9,385 nt of DNA from an uncultured Pseudomonadota bacterium (GCA_903895005.1 CAITSH010000304.1:1-9385); one strand, 5' to 3'. Positions 1 through 6,637 are shown, numbered from the stretch's first letter. Notes: generated by a model from the sequence alone, not told the origin. Numbers and translations: made by a program.

Positions 1-1274
1 AGATCAAGCGAAGCCGCCTCACCGACCTTGGGATACAGTTCCCCAACCAGATCACCGTGCTCAACATCGTCCCGACGCCAACCACGGTCACCACGACCGG
101 TGGGGTTGTCACCCAGACCAGCAACGCGACGACAACGACGTCGCAGTTGACCTGGGAGTCGATCCGGGGCTGGCCGCGTTCCAACCAGCTTGGCATCACG
201 AATCCGCAGATCAATCTCAGGAGCGAGGACGGCGATACGAATCTTCTGGCAAATCCGCGCATTCGCGTGAAAAACCGCGAAAAGGCGAAAATCCACATCG
301 GCGACAAGGTGCCTGTCATTACCACCACCTCAACCGCCAACGTGGGCGTTAGCGAGTCGGTGAACTACCTCGATGTCGGTTTAAAACTCGATGTCGAGAC
401 GCAGGTGAACCTCGAGGACGAGGTGTCGATCAAGGTCGGGCTCGAGGTGAGCAGCATCGTGCGCGAGATCCGCAGTACGGCCGGGACGCTGACTTATCAG
501 GTGGGCACGCGAAACGCCAGCACCGCGCTGCGCCTGCGCAACGGGGAAACCCAGGCGCTGGCCGGGCTGATTAATGATGAGGACAGGCGAAGCGCTTCAC
601 GGTTGCCCGGCCTTGGCGACCTGCCAATTCTAGGGCGGCTTTTTTCCAGCGAACGGAATGAAAAGGTCAAGACGGAGATTGTTCTTTTGATCACGCCGCG
701 CATTGTCCGCAACCTGCCGCGTCCGGAATTCAATGTCGCCGAATTCCCCGCCGGCACCGAAAATACCGCCGGCGCACAGCCGCTGGCGATTCGCCCTTCG
801 GCGCCGGGCGCGCTCAGGTTGTCGACACAGGTCCCCGGTGGCGTGGTGCCGCGTGCGCCAGGCGCGGCCGCTATCGCCACAGCGGCATCGCAGGCGGTTG
901 AGGCGCCGGCGCAGGTCGAGGCTCTCTCACTCGTATTGAGCGGGTCGGCCAAGGTCGCGCCGGGGGCGGAGCTTGGTGTCGGCGTATCGATTCCGGCTGG
1001 TGCGCAGCGCGGCGAAATCTCACTCGCGTATGACGCCTCGACGTTCACGGAGGTGCGCCCGCCCGGAAGTGCCGCAGGCGATCCCGGAAGGATCGTATTC
1101 AGGCTGGAGCAGGCCAACGAAGCGGCTACCTCGTTCACTGCGAGGCTGAGAGCCTCGGGGGGAAATGTCGCGGCTTCGCCGATCAGCGTGGATGCCGCGT
1201 CATTGCGTGATGCGACGGGGCGCGAACTGGCCGTTTCGTTACCGCCGGTGTTGCAGGTGCAGGTCGCCCCGTGA
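1..1274 (+). CDS. T2SS GspD-type secretin with C-terminal cohesin-like domain (5' partial)
   Basis: This is the C-terminal part of an outer-membrane secretin, the gated ring through which a type II secretion-like machine passes folded proteins. The reading frame is open from base 3, so the true start lies upstream; the GTG at 57 is internal. Secretin hallmarks appear in order: NLLANPRI (240-263), an IHIGDKVPV stretch, VGLKLDVETQVN (about 376), LRNGETQALAGLI, LPGLGDLPILGRLF (603-644) and the closing EIVLLITPRIVR. A Pro/Ala-rich linker (about 727-911) follows. The last 120 or so residues (912-1271, from QVEALSLVLSG) look like a cohesin-type beta-sandwich, which ordinary GspD proteins lack. The stop overlaps the next start by one base (TGATG), so translation is probably coupled to the pseudopilins. 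The secretin call is firm; the cohesin call rests on sequence resemblance only. Confidence 0.93.
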   Translation, partial: IKRSRLTDLGIQFPNQITVLNIVPTPTTVTTTGGVVTQTSNATTTTSQLTWESIRGWPRSNQLGITNPQINLRSEDGDTNLLANPRIRVKNREKAKIHIGDKVPVITTTSTANVGVSESVNYLDVGLKLDVETQVNLEDEVSIKVGLEVSSIVREIRSTAGTLTYQVGTRNASTALRLRNGETQALAGLINDEDRRSASRLPGLGDLPILGRLFSSERNEKVKTEIVLLITPRIVRNLPRPEFNVAEFPAGTENTAGAQPLAIRPSAPGALRLSTQVPGGVVPRAPGAAAIATAASQAVEAPAQVEALSLVLSGSAKVAPGAELGVGVSIPAGAQRGEISLAYDASTFTEVRPPGSAAGDPGRIVFRLEQANEAATSFTARLRASGGNVAASPISVDAASLRDATGRELAVSLPPVLQVQVAP

Positions 1275-1750
1275 TGAGGTTGCGAATACGCGGATTTACG
1301 CTGGTCGAACTGATCATGACGGTCGCGATCATCGGCATTCTTGCGACCGCGGCATTCCCGCTCGCGGAACTGGCGGTGGCGCGGGCGAAGGAGCGCGAGT
1401 TGCAGGTCGCCCTGCGCGATATTCGCGAGGCGATTGACACGTACAAGCGGGCGGTCGACGACGGACGCATCGCCAAAAGCATCACTGACACCGGTTATCC
1501 GAAATCGCTTTCGCTGCTCTACCGGGGCGTGGCTGACCAGAAGCATCCCGAGAAGGCGATGATTTACCTGATGCGACGCCTCCCGCGCGATCCGATGAAC
1601 CCGGACGTCGCGCTCGGCCCGGATGAAAGCTGGGGCCGCCGCAGCTATGCGAGCCCGCCGGACGATCCGCGCGATGGTGAGGATGTGTTTGACGTGTTCT
1701 CGCGTTCCGCCGGCGTGGGTTTGAACGGCATTCCCTACCGTGAATGGTGA
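1274..1750 (+). CDS. GspG-like type II secretion pseudopilin (first of three)
   Basis: This predicts a 158-residue pseudopilin, an inner-membrane subunit that assembles into the short T2SS pseudopilus. The class III leader MRLRIRG precedes FTLVEL, so prepilin peptidase should cut after Gly7. The mature protein would begin FTLVE with the canonical Glu at +5, followed by a hydrophobic helix to about residue 30. The globular part has a RR-L-x-x-DP motif (1571 on) and ends in GIPYREW. ATG 1274 was chosen because it overlaps the secretin stop by one base and leaves a normal short leader; GTG 1271 would add one residue. Length and leader fit GspG or another GspG-like pseudopilin, but the exact class cannot be settled by eye. 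The gene sits in one operon with the secretin and the next two pseudopilins. Confidence 0.88.
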   Translation: MRLRIRGFTLVELIMTVAIIGILATAAFPLAELAVARAKERELQVALRDIREAIDTYKRAVDDGRIAKSITDTGYPKSLSLLYRGVADQKHPEKAMIYLMRRLPRDPMNPDVALGPDESWGRRSYASPPDDPRDGEDVFDVFSRSAGVGLNGIPYREW

Positions 1751-1753
1751 CGC

Positions 1754-2164
1754 ATGAAGCGGATGCGCCAGAACCATGACTCGCCGAGCGCTTCAGGGGG
1801 CGGCTTTACGCTGATAGAACTGGTGGTGGTGATGGCCATACTGGGCATGCTGCTCGCGCTTGCACTGCCGCGTTACATGCACAGTGTGGACCGCTCGCGC
1901 GAGGTTGCCCTCAAGCAGGACTTGTCGGTCATGCGCGAGGCGATCGACAAGTTCTTCGGGGACCAGGCGAAGTATCCGGACACGCTGGAAGAACTGGTCG
2001 CCAAGCGTTACCTGCGGCGCATTCCGGCTGACCCGATTACCGACAGCGCGGCGACCTGGGTTGCCCTGCCGCCCCCGTCAAGCGCGATGCCCGGGCGGGT
2101 CTACGATGTGAAAAGCGGTGCCGAGGGCAAGGCGCGCGACGGCAGCAGTTTCAGCGAGTGGTAG
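1754..2164 (+). CDS. GspG-like type II secretion pseudopilin (second of three)
   Basis: This predicts a 136-residue pseudopilin. A hydrophilic leader of 17 residues ends in three glycines before FTLIELVVVMAILG, giving a Gly17/Phe18 cleavage site with Glu at +5 and an N-terminal transmembrane helix. The soluble domain reads like GspG: YPDTLEELV, then RRIPADPIT, then a short tail ending GSSFSEW. The gene starts 3 bases after the preceding stop, consistent with cotranscription. No strong Shine-Dalgarno site is visible, and ATG 1763 is a possible alternative start that would shorten the leader by three residues. The length is close to a typical major pseudopilin GspG, which makes this the best candidate for the main pseudopilus subunit of the cluster; that role is inferred. 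Confidence 0.9.
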   Translation: MKRMRQNHDSPSASGGGFTLIELVVVMAILGMLLALALPRYMHSVDRSREVALKQDLSVMREAIDKFFGDQAKYPDTLEELVAKRYLRRIPADPITDSAATWVALPPPSSAMPGRVYDVKSGAEGKARDGSSFSEW

Positions 2165-2172
2165 CGAACACC

Positions 2173-2712
2173 ATGCAGGCGCTTCGGCGACGCGTTTCCC
2201 AAACGGGTTTCACCTATATCGGCGCCCTCATATTGGTCGCGGCCATGGGTCTTGCGCTAACACTTGCCGCACAGGTTTGGCGGACCGGTTTGCAGCGTGA
2301 CAAGGAAGCGCAACTGCTTTTTGTCGGTAACCAGTTTCGCGAGGCCATTTCACGCTATTACGCGCGCAGTCCCGGCGCCGCCAGGCAGTTTCCGTCGCGT
2401 CTGGAGGATTTGCTCAAGGACAACCGGTTTCCGCAGACCGTACGACATCTGCGCCGTATTTACGTTGACCCGGTTACCGGCAAGCCCGACTGGGCCCTGG
2501 TGATGGCACCGGGCGGTGGCATCCGCGGGGTACGTAGCCTCTCGAATGCGGAACCGGTCAAGGTGGCGGGCTTCGCGGAGCGCGATGCTGCATTTTCCGG
2601 TGCGAAACGCTATTCCGACTGGGTGTTCGCCGTAGACGGGGATTCGATGCAAACGCCCCGTGCAACGCCGGCGACAGCGTCCAGCCGGGCGCCGGCTCAG
2701 GGGGGCAGGTGA
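2173..2712 (+). CDS. Divergent type II secretion pseudopilin lacking Glu at +5 (third of three)
   Basis: This predicts a 179-residue protein with a pseudopilin-like N-terminus. A basic 12-residue leader (MQALRRRVSQTG) is followed by FTYIGALILVAAMGLAL, so the Gly/Phe cleavage site and hydrophobic helix are kept but +5 is Gly instead of Glu. The soluble part keeps FPSRLEDLL, RRIYVDPVTG and YSDWVF, matching motifs of the two preceding pseudopilins. It ends in a Ser/Thr/Ala/Pro-rich tail. The start is uncertain: ATG 2173 lies just after the previous stop, whereas in-frame GTG 2158 would overlap that gene by 7 bases and add five residues; neither has a good ribosome site. Absence of Glu5 is known for minor pseudopilins of the GspK type, so a tip or minor subunit role is plausible but unproven. 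Confidence 0.82.
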   Translation: MQALRRRVSQTGFTYIGALILVAAMGLALTLAAQVWRTGLQRDKEAQLLFVGNQFREAISRYYARSPGAARQFPSRLEDLLKDNRFPQTVRHLRRIYVDPVTGKPDWALVMAPGGGIRGVRSLSNAEPVKVAGFAERDAAFSGAKRYSDWVFAVDGDSMQTPRATPATASSRAPAQGGR

Positions 2713-2953
2713 AACGCATTGTCTTTCAGACCGAACACCGTGCATCGCCCGTTCGCGGAGCGGAGGTATCGACGCATGTCAGCGTTGTTACGGGGTTAGT
2801 CCAAATGGATCATCTCAATCTTTTGAGTAGGAAGGAAAGCAGCGCTGCGCGTCCGGGCGTGGCAACGCTCGCTGCGACCCCCTTTCCAAGCCTGTGCGGT
2901 GCAATAAATCATTTCGACACAATGTGCCACCAGAATGACGGGTTGGGAAAACC
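2713..2953. other. Intergenic region between pseudopilin operon and the EpsA-type regulator
   Basis: These 241 bases separate the T2SS-like operon from the regulator and presumably carry the regulator's promoter. Two small inverted repeats are visible: TCCAAATGGA at 2800-2809, and CTCAA/TTGAG with a 4-base loop at 2814-2827. Neither is followed by a T-run, so neither is a convincing terminator. No confident -35/-10 pair was found. A GTG-initiated open frame from 2709 crosses the region but has no recognisable protein features and overlaps the regulator. Confidence 0.4.
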
Positions 2954-3835
2954 ATGGGCCTCGCAATGAACCAAAAGTCCGCTGTTGCGCACGACCCGAC
3001 GCCGCAACCTCTCCACGAACATCCGTCACCCCTGGCCGCCTTGCGTCCCAACCACTCCGGCACACGCTCCACGAGTTTCAACAGCTCGGAGCTCGAGGTA
3101 TTGCTGTTCGTCATTGACGCTTCGCTGAAAATTCAGACAAGGTCCAGTTTTTTCAGCTGGGCGCAGGGCCTCATGCAAAGCGTGATTCCGCACGAATTGC
3201 TGGTCTGTCGCATGCCCAGCCCCGCGGACAGGCAGGTGCGTTCCGATTGTTTTTACAGCCGGCCCTTTGACAAGGACTGCCTTGATGAGTTGTGCCGCGT
3301 CGACGGTGGTGCGGTCTACCATTTGGAGCGTGCCTGGAAGCGCAATCATTGCCAGCCCCTGTGGCATGAAAGCGGCGCGGCGGGCGAAACCGCACGCGTC
3401 AAGGCAGCGGCGGAACTCAACCGGTTGAAACTCTCGAACCTCGTCGGGCACGGAGTTGCCCTGGCGAACCACGAAAGCGGCAGCTTTTTCGCCCTCGCCT
3501 GCGTCGATGGACCCATCAGCCACCGCCACGCCTACGTTCTGGAACTATTGGTGCCCTTCATGCATGCGGCGTGGGTGCGCGTGCAGGCGAATACGGGGGG
3601 CGAGGCTTCACAGGTTGCACCGGCGGAAACTGTCGCGCTGCTCACGATGCGCGAACTGGAGATCCTCGGTTGGGTGCACGAGGGGAAAAGCAATATTGAA
3701 ATCGGCACCATCCTGCAAATCAGTTCGCTGACGGTGAAGAATCACGTGCAGAAAATCCTGCGCAAGCTCAATGTGCAGAACCGCACCCAGGCGGTGGGCA
3801 AGGCGCTGGGACTCAAGCTGATCAAGTCATCCTAG
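2954..3835 (+). CDS. epsA: EpsA-type LuxR-family transcriptional regulator (PEP-CTERM/exosortase associated)
   Basis: This predicts a 293-residue DNA-binding regulator. Residues from about 45 on match the EpsA family, known from exosortase B/PEP-CTERM exopolysaccharide loci of betaproteobacteria: SSELEVLLFVIDASL, FFSWAQGLMQ, IPHELLVC. The C-terminus (L230 onward) is a clear LuxR/NarL helix-turn-helix: LTMRELEIL, EGKSNIEIG, SLTVKNHVQKILRKLNVQNRTQAV. There is no receiver domain, so the N-terminal region probably senses or binds something other than phosphate transfer. The first 40 or so residues are Pro/His/Ser-rich and poorly conserved in character, and neither ATG 2954 nor ATG 2966 has a good Shine-Dalgarno, so the true start may be further in. 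No exopolysaccharide gene is adjacent here; its nearest downstream neighbour is the PEP-CTERM gene at 4304, a plausible but unproven target. Confidence 0.88.
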   Translation: MGLAMNQKSAVAHDPTPQPLHEHPSPLAALRPNHSGTRSTSFNSSELEVLLFVIDASLKIQTRSSFFSWAQGLMQSVIPHELLVCRMPSPADRQVRSDCFYSRPFDKDCLDELCRVDGGAVYHLERAWKRNHCQPLWHESGAAGETARVKAAAELNRLKLSNLVGHGVALANHESGSFFALACVDGPISHRHAYVLELLVPFMHAAWVRVQANTGGEASQVAPAETVALLTMRELEILGWVHEGKSNIEIGTILQISSLTVKNHVQKILRKLNVQNRTQAVGKALGLKLIKSS

Positions 3836-3841
3836 GTTTGT

Positions 3842-3857
3842 GCGGGCGCCCGCCCGC
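3842..3857. repeat. GC-only hairpin just after the regulator gene
   Basis: GCGGGC and GCCCGC form a 6-bp all-GC stem around a 4-base GCCC loop, starting 7 bases after the regulator's stop; an overlapping perfect palindrome (3842-3853) is an alternative pairing. There is no T-run after it, so it is not a standard intrinsic terminator, but it could protect the transcript 3' end or pause polymerase. Confidence 0.5.
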
Positions 3858-3890
3858 CGCAACACAGTCGGCATCAATGTAGTCCGAATG

Positions 3891-3916
3891 GCGCATGCGC
3901 CGGTGCGCTGATGCGC
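3891..3916. repeat. Strong bulged hairpin downstream of the regulator gene
   Basis: The segment folds as GCGCAT, then GCGC, loop CGGT, GCGC, a 2-base TG bulge, then ATGCGC. That is a 10-bp stem interrupted only by the bulge. The outer left arm is itself inside the palindrome GCGCATGCGC (3891-3900). No T-run follows. It may be a transcript-end structure for the regulator or part of an RNA or protein-binding element; the function is unknown. Confidence 0.5.
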
Positions 3917-4303
3917 TTACATGACCAGCCCGATGCCCGCAGTAGTCGCATCGGCTCACATCAAATCGCTTTACCCCACGAACCCGCGTCATGCGCGCGC
4001 GCGACGATGGGTGCTGTGAGTTCGTGCATGGCCTTTGCAACACGGTTAAGCCTGATGGACTACGAAATACCCGATGCCAACGGTTGGCCCTGTAACGGTG
4101 GGCGGAAATACTGGCACTCGGTAGTAGAGCTTAAAGCGATTCAGTGCAAGGGCCACACCCGTCGCGAGGCGGGGCCGGAAAGCAGCGAGTCTGGAACGCG
4201 TCGGCAACATAGGACGTCGCCAGAAAGTCGGGCTACCTCTGATGCGTGAAGTAAAACAGTTTCACCCAAAGGCAAGCCCTTCTCATTTTCAGGAGTTATA
4301 CCA

Positions 4304-5101
4304 ATGAAAAAATTTGCACTCAAAGCCCTGGTGGCCGCGGTCGCTTTCGCTGGCGCGTCCAGCCAGGCTTTCGCTGACATCCAGCCGGGCAACCTCACCT
4401 CCGGCGCGACCGGCGGCGAACTGGTGTTCTACGCGTTTGACGACGTGACCAAGACCTCGTTCGTCAAGGACCTCGGCGTGACCTTCTCGTCATTCGTGTC
4501 GTCGCCCGCCTATGTCGGTACCCTGGGCAACATCGGGACCGATGCCAACTGGACCAGCTTCCTGACTTCGGTCGGCAACGACACCAGCAACACCAAGTGG
4601 GGCGTATTCGGCACCCTCAAGACCGGCGCGCTTACAGCCAATGGCGTGCAGATCCTGACGACGGCGCGCAACAACGTTACCGCCGCTTCGCAGACCAGCG
4701 GTGTTCGCGGTATCGACGGTTCGTTCAACACCACGTTCCTGGGCGGCCTGCAGGGTGCCGGTACCAACTACGCTGCGAACAACAGCTACTCGACCTCGGG
4801 CGCGACCAACCCGGGCAACTGGGCTTCGGGCCTCGCGCACAACCTCGCCGGCAAGGTGAACTTCCTCGCCGACAACGCCATCGGTACCGACGCTGATTTC
4901 TTCAAGCTTTCCGCAGCCGCCTCGGCACCCACCAATGCCACGCTGAGCACCGTGTTTTCCGGTGACACGCACTGGAGCTTTGACGGCAACACGCTGAACC
5001 TGGCCACCGTCGCCGCCGTACCGGAGCCGGGCACCTACGCAATGATGATCGCCGGCCTGCTCATGGTTGGTGGCATCGCCCGTCGCCGCTTGTCCGCTTA
5101 A
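4304..5101 (+). CDS. Secreted PEP-CTERM sorting-domain protein
   Basis: This predicts a 265-residue exported protein of the PEP-CTERM class, whose C-terminal tag is recognised by an exosortase. A Sec signal peptide (MKKFALKALVAAVAFAGASS...) ends near A24/D25. The C-terminus has the full tripartite tag: VPEP at residues 239-242, a hydrophobic segment (YAMMIAGLLMVGGIA) and a basic RRR cluster three residues from the end. The mature part is rich in Asn, Thr, Ser and Gly and has no cysteine. Its ELVFYAFDDVTKTSFVKDLGV stretch resembles the N-terminal region of other proteobacterial PEP-CTERM proteins. The start is supported by AGGAG 8 bases upstream. The next gene follows after 28 bases, indicating an operon. 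The molecular function is unknown; a role in extracellular matrix or surface structure is inferred from the class. The exosortase is not in this window. Confidence 0.95.
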   Translation: MKKFALKALVAAVAFAGASSQAFADIQPGNLTSGATGGELVFYAFDDVTKTSFVKDLGVTFSSFVSSPAYVGTLGNIGTDANWTSFLTSVGNDTSNTKWGVFGTLKTGALTANGVQILTTARNNVTAASQTSGVRGIDGSFNTTFLGGLQGAGTNYAANNSYSTSGATNPGNWASGLAHNLAGKVNFLADNAIGTDADFFKLSAAASAPTNATLSTVFSGDTHWSFDGNTLNLATVAAVPEPGTYAMMIAGLLMVGGIARRRLSA

Positions 5102-5129
5102 TTCAATCCATTAAAAGAGGAAAACCTAA

Positions 5130-6524
5130 ATGAAACTCAAACTGATCGCCGCCGCCTGCGCGGCAATGGGCTCCGGCGCCGTCATGGCCGCTCCCCTGCC
5201 CACCAACACCGGCGCACCTGCCGGCCTGGTGACCTACTACATTTCCGGTGCCTCCGCCCAGGCCGCTGCCGTCGCCGCTTCGCTGCCGACCGCTTCGTTC
5301 TTCGCCACGCCGACCGATGTTGTCAAAATTTCCGGCGGTTCGACGACAGATGCGCGTTACGGCATGTCCAACCCGGCCGTGACCGGTGGTACTTCGGTTC
5401 CGCTGCTGATCATCTATCGCAACAGCAACGGTTCGGGTTCGGGTGTCCGCCAGCTGCAAGGCGCCACGCTGGCTGATATTGCTGCCATCCCCAACACCGA
5501 CAACACCAACCTCGTCAACCTCGCCGGCACCTGCGGCGCCGTTGCTGGCTCGGCCGGTTCTTACACCGCAAGCTGCACCGCCGGTTTTCAGGCCCGGGTT
5601 CCGACGGTTGCTCTGTCCGATGTGGCACCGACCCAGTTGCCCGGCGTGTTCCCGTCCGGCACGGGCTACACCGCGCTGGCCGACCTCGTCGCGTCCAAGA
5701 ACGCGTTGCAGGGTTTTGGCGTCGCCGCCAACCCGAAGCTGTACGGTGCGCTGCAAAAGGCGAACGTGGCTGAGGGCCTCCTGCCTGCAACCTGCGCGCC
5801 CACGGGCACGGCTCCGAACTACGTTCCGGTTGCCGGCGCTGACTGCCAGCCGACCATCCGCAAGAACGACTACGCCAGCCTGATTTCGGCCGAAGGCTCG
5901 ATCAAGGGTGCGGACACGCTCCTCGGTGACAGCCTTGACACGACCGAAGTGACGGTTTGCCGTCGTACCGACTTGTCGGGCACGCAGGCGACCTCAAACA
6001 TGTTCTTCCTGAACAACGTTTGCGGTAACGCTGGCTTTGGCGGCGTGTACAACCCGCTCGGCGCCGCCGATTCGGCCCCCGGCCAGATCGTCTACGTCGA
6101 AAACAACAACTCCGCTGCGGTTGCGGCCTGCCTCAACAACACTGCAGCCTACCGCCTTGGCGTGATCTCGCTCGAGAATATCGACACGACGCAGACGTAC
6201 AAGTTCGTGAAGATCGACGGCGCGAGCCCGAACTACACGTACAACGGCACGACGGTAGTTGCTGATCCGAAAAACCGCCAGAACTTCGCCAAAGGTCAGT
6301 ACGCCTATGCAATGGAGATGTTCTCGGCGATCAAGCCGACGGCCACGCCGGCTGAAGTGGCTTTCGCTTCGGCGCTCAACGCCAAGCTGGGCGACTCCAC
6401 GCTGTCTGACCTCGCCGGTATCGCCTACCTGGACAACCAGGGCGGCTGGACGGTCAATAACACGAGCAACAAGTTCGCCCGTGTAAGCCGCCAGGGTAAC
6501 AACTGCGCTCCGCTTAACCCGTAA
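5130..6524 (+). CDS. Secreted PstS-like (type II periplasmic-binding fold) protein
   Basis: This predicts a 464-residue exported protein. A signal peptide ends near A20/A21 (AVMA/APLP). Three stretches recall PstS-type phosphate-binding proteins: YISGASAQ at residues 37-44 near the mature N-terminus, LSDVAPTQL with Asp164, and CRRTDLSGTQ at 277-286, which matches the R-x-D-x-SGT anion-binding segment of PstS. A later LGVISLEN segment also fits the fold. The usual PstS length is about 320-350 residues, so this protein carries insertions, including Cys-containing loops that may form disulfides. It has no lipobox and no PEP-CTERM tag, and no PstC, PstA or PstB gene is nearby. A ribosome site (AGAGGAAA) precedes ATG 5130, 28 bases after the PEP-CTERM gene. 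The function is unproven; an extracellular or periplasmic anion-binding role is the best guess. Confidence 0.82.
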   Translation: MKLKLIAAACAAMGSGAVMAAPLPTNTGAPAGLVTYYISGASAQAAAVAASLPTASFFATPTDVVKISGGSTTDARYGMSNPAVTGGTSVPLLIIYRNSNGSGSGVRQLQGATLADIAAIPNTDNTNLVNLAGTCGAVAGSAGSYTASCTAGFQARVPTVALSDVAPTQLPGVFPSGTGYTALADLVASKNALQGFGVAANPKLYGALQKANVAEGLLPATCAPTGTAPNYVPVAGADCQPTIRKNDYASLISAEGSIKGADTLLGDSLDTTEVTVCRRTDLSGTQATSNMFFLNNVCGNAGFGGVYNPLGAADSAPGQIVYVENNNSAAVAACLNNTAAYRLGVISLENIDTTQTYKFVKIDGASPNYTYNGTTVVADPKNRQNFAKGQYAYAMEMFSAIKPTATPAEVAFASALNAKLGDSTLSDLAGIAYLDNQGGWTVNNTSNKFARVSRQGNNCAPLNP

Positions 6525-6534
6525 CAGGAACAAA

Positions 6535-6574
6535 GTGCCGGCGCCGCCCCGAAGTTGGGGTATAGCGCCGGTGC
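6535..6574 (+). repeat. Two-tier hairpin in the 3' untranslated region
   Basis: GTGCCGGCGC (6535-6544) pairs with GCGCCGGTGC (6565-6574) over 10 positions, two of them G-U. Inside, CCCC (6547-6550) pairs with GGGG (6557-6560) around a 6-base loop. It starts 10 bases after the stop codon and has no T-run, so it is more likely a transcript-stabilising or auxiliary structure ahead of the true terminator. Confidence 0.55.
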
Positions 6575-6604
6575 GGTCGCAGTAGCAGTAAGGTTAGTGG
6601 TAGT

Positions 6605-6637
6605 GGCGGTCCCCGCAAGGGGATCGCCATTTCTTTT
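6605..6637 (+). terminator. Rho-independent terminator of the PEP-CTERM/PstS-like operon
   Basis: GGCGGTCCCC pairs with GGGGATCGCC to give an unbroken 10-bp stem (one G-U pair) capped by a GCAA tetraloop of the stable GNRA type, followed directly by ATTTCTTTT. This is a textbook intrinsic terminator. It separates the two-gene unit from the two-partner secretion operon. Confidence 0.92.

Larger units (their letters stand above)
3836..4303. other. Long gene-free region upstream of the PEP-CTERM gene
   Basis: These 468 bases contain no convincing gene. An open frame at 3911-4249 (112 codons) shows no recognisable domain, signal peptide or good ribosome site, and is probably chance. The first 80 bases hold two GC-rich hairpins, described separately. 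A purine/pyrimidine-alternating stretch (CATGCGCGCGCGCG, 3990-4003) follows. The last part must contain the promoter and leader of the PEP-CTERM gene; a good ribosome site (AGGAG, 4291-4295) sits 8 bases before its ATG. I could not find a confident sigma-70 or sigma-54 promoter. Confidence 0.5.

Noticed and set aside
497..1777. Long minus-strand open frame (426 codons) opposite the secretin and first pseudopilin
   Set aside because: It lies opposite clearly coding sequence in GC-rich DNA, is rich in Arg/Ala/Ser, and shows no domain. Typical antisense shadow.
2814..2827. CTCAA/TTGAG inverted repeat as terminator of the pseudopilin operon
   Set aside because: Only 5 bp of stem and no following T-run.
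2860..2876. Sigma-54-like TGGCAACGCTCGCTGC upstream of the regulator
   Set aside because: The GG to GC spacing is one base too long; the strict spacing of sigma-54 promoters makes this unlikely.
2709..2969. GTG-started 86-codon frame overlapping the last pseudopilin stop
   Set aside because: No recognisable features, no ribosome site, and it overlaps the start of the EpsA-type regulator.
3990..4003. Alternating purine/pyrimidine run (CATGCGCGCGCGCG)
   Set aside because: It could adopt Z-DNA, but it is short and can arise by chance in this GC-rich region; no function can be supported.
4192..4206. Sigma-54-like sequence TGGAACGCGTCGGCA upstream of the PEP-CTERM gene
   Set aside because: Checked because PEP-CTERM genes in some floc-forming betaproteobacteria depend on RpoN. 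The GG and GC doublets are one base too close and the -24 element is imperfect.
3911..4249. 112-codon plus-strand frame in the long intergenic region
   Set aside because: No domain, signal peptide or good ribosome site; composition looks like chance in GC-rich DNA and the start lies in a hairpin.
5103..5756. Minus-strand 217-codon frame opposite the PstS-like gene
   Set aside because: It lies entirely within the opposite strand of a well-supported gene and is Gly/Arg-rich without a recognisable domain.
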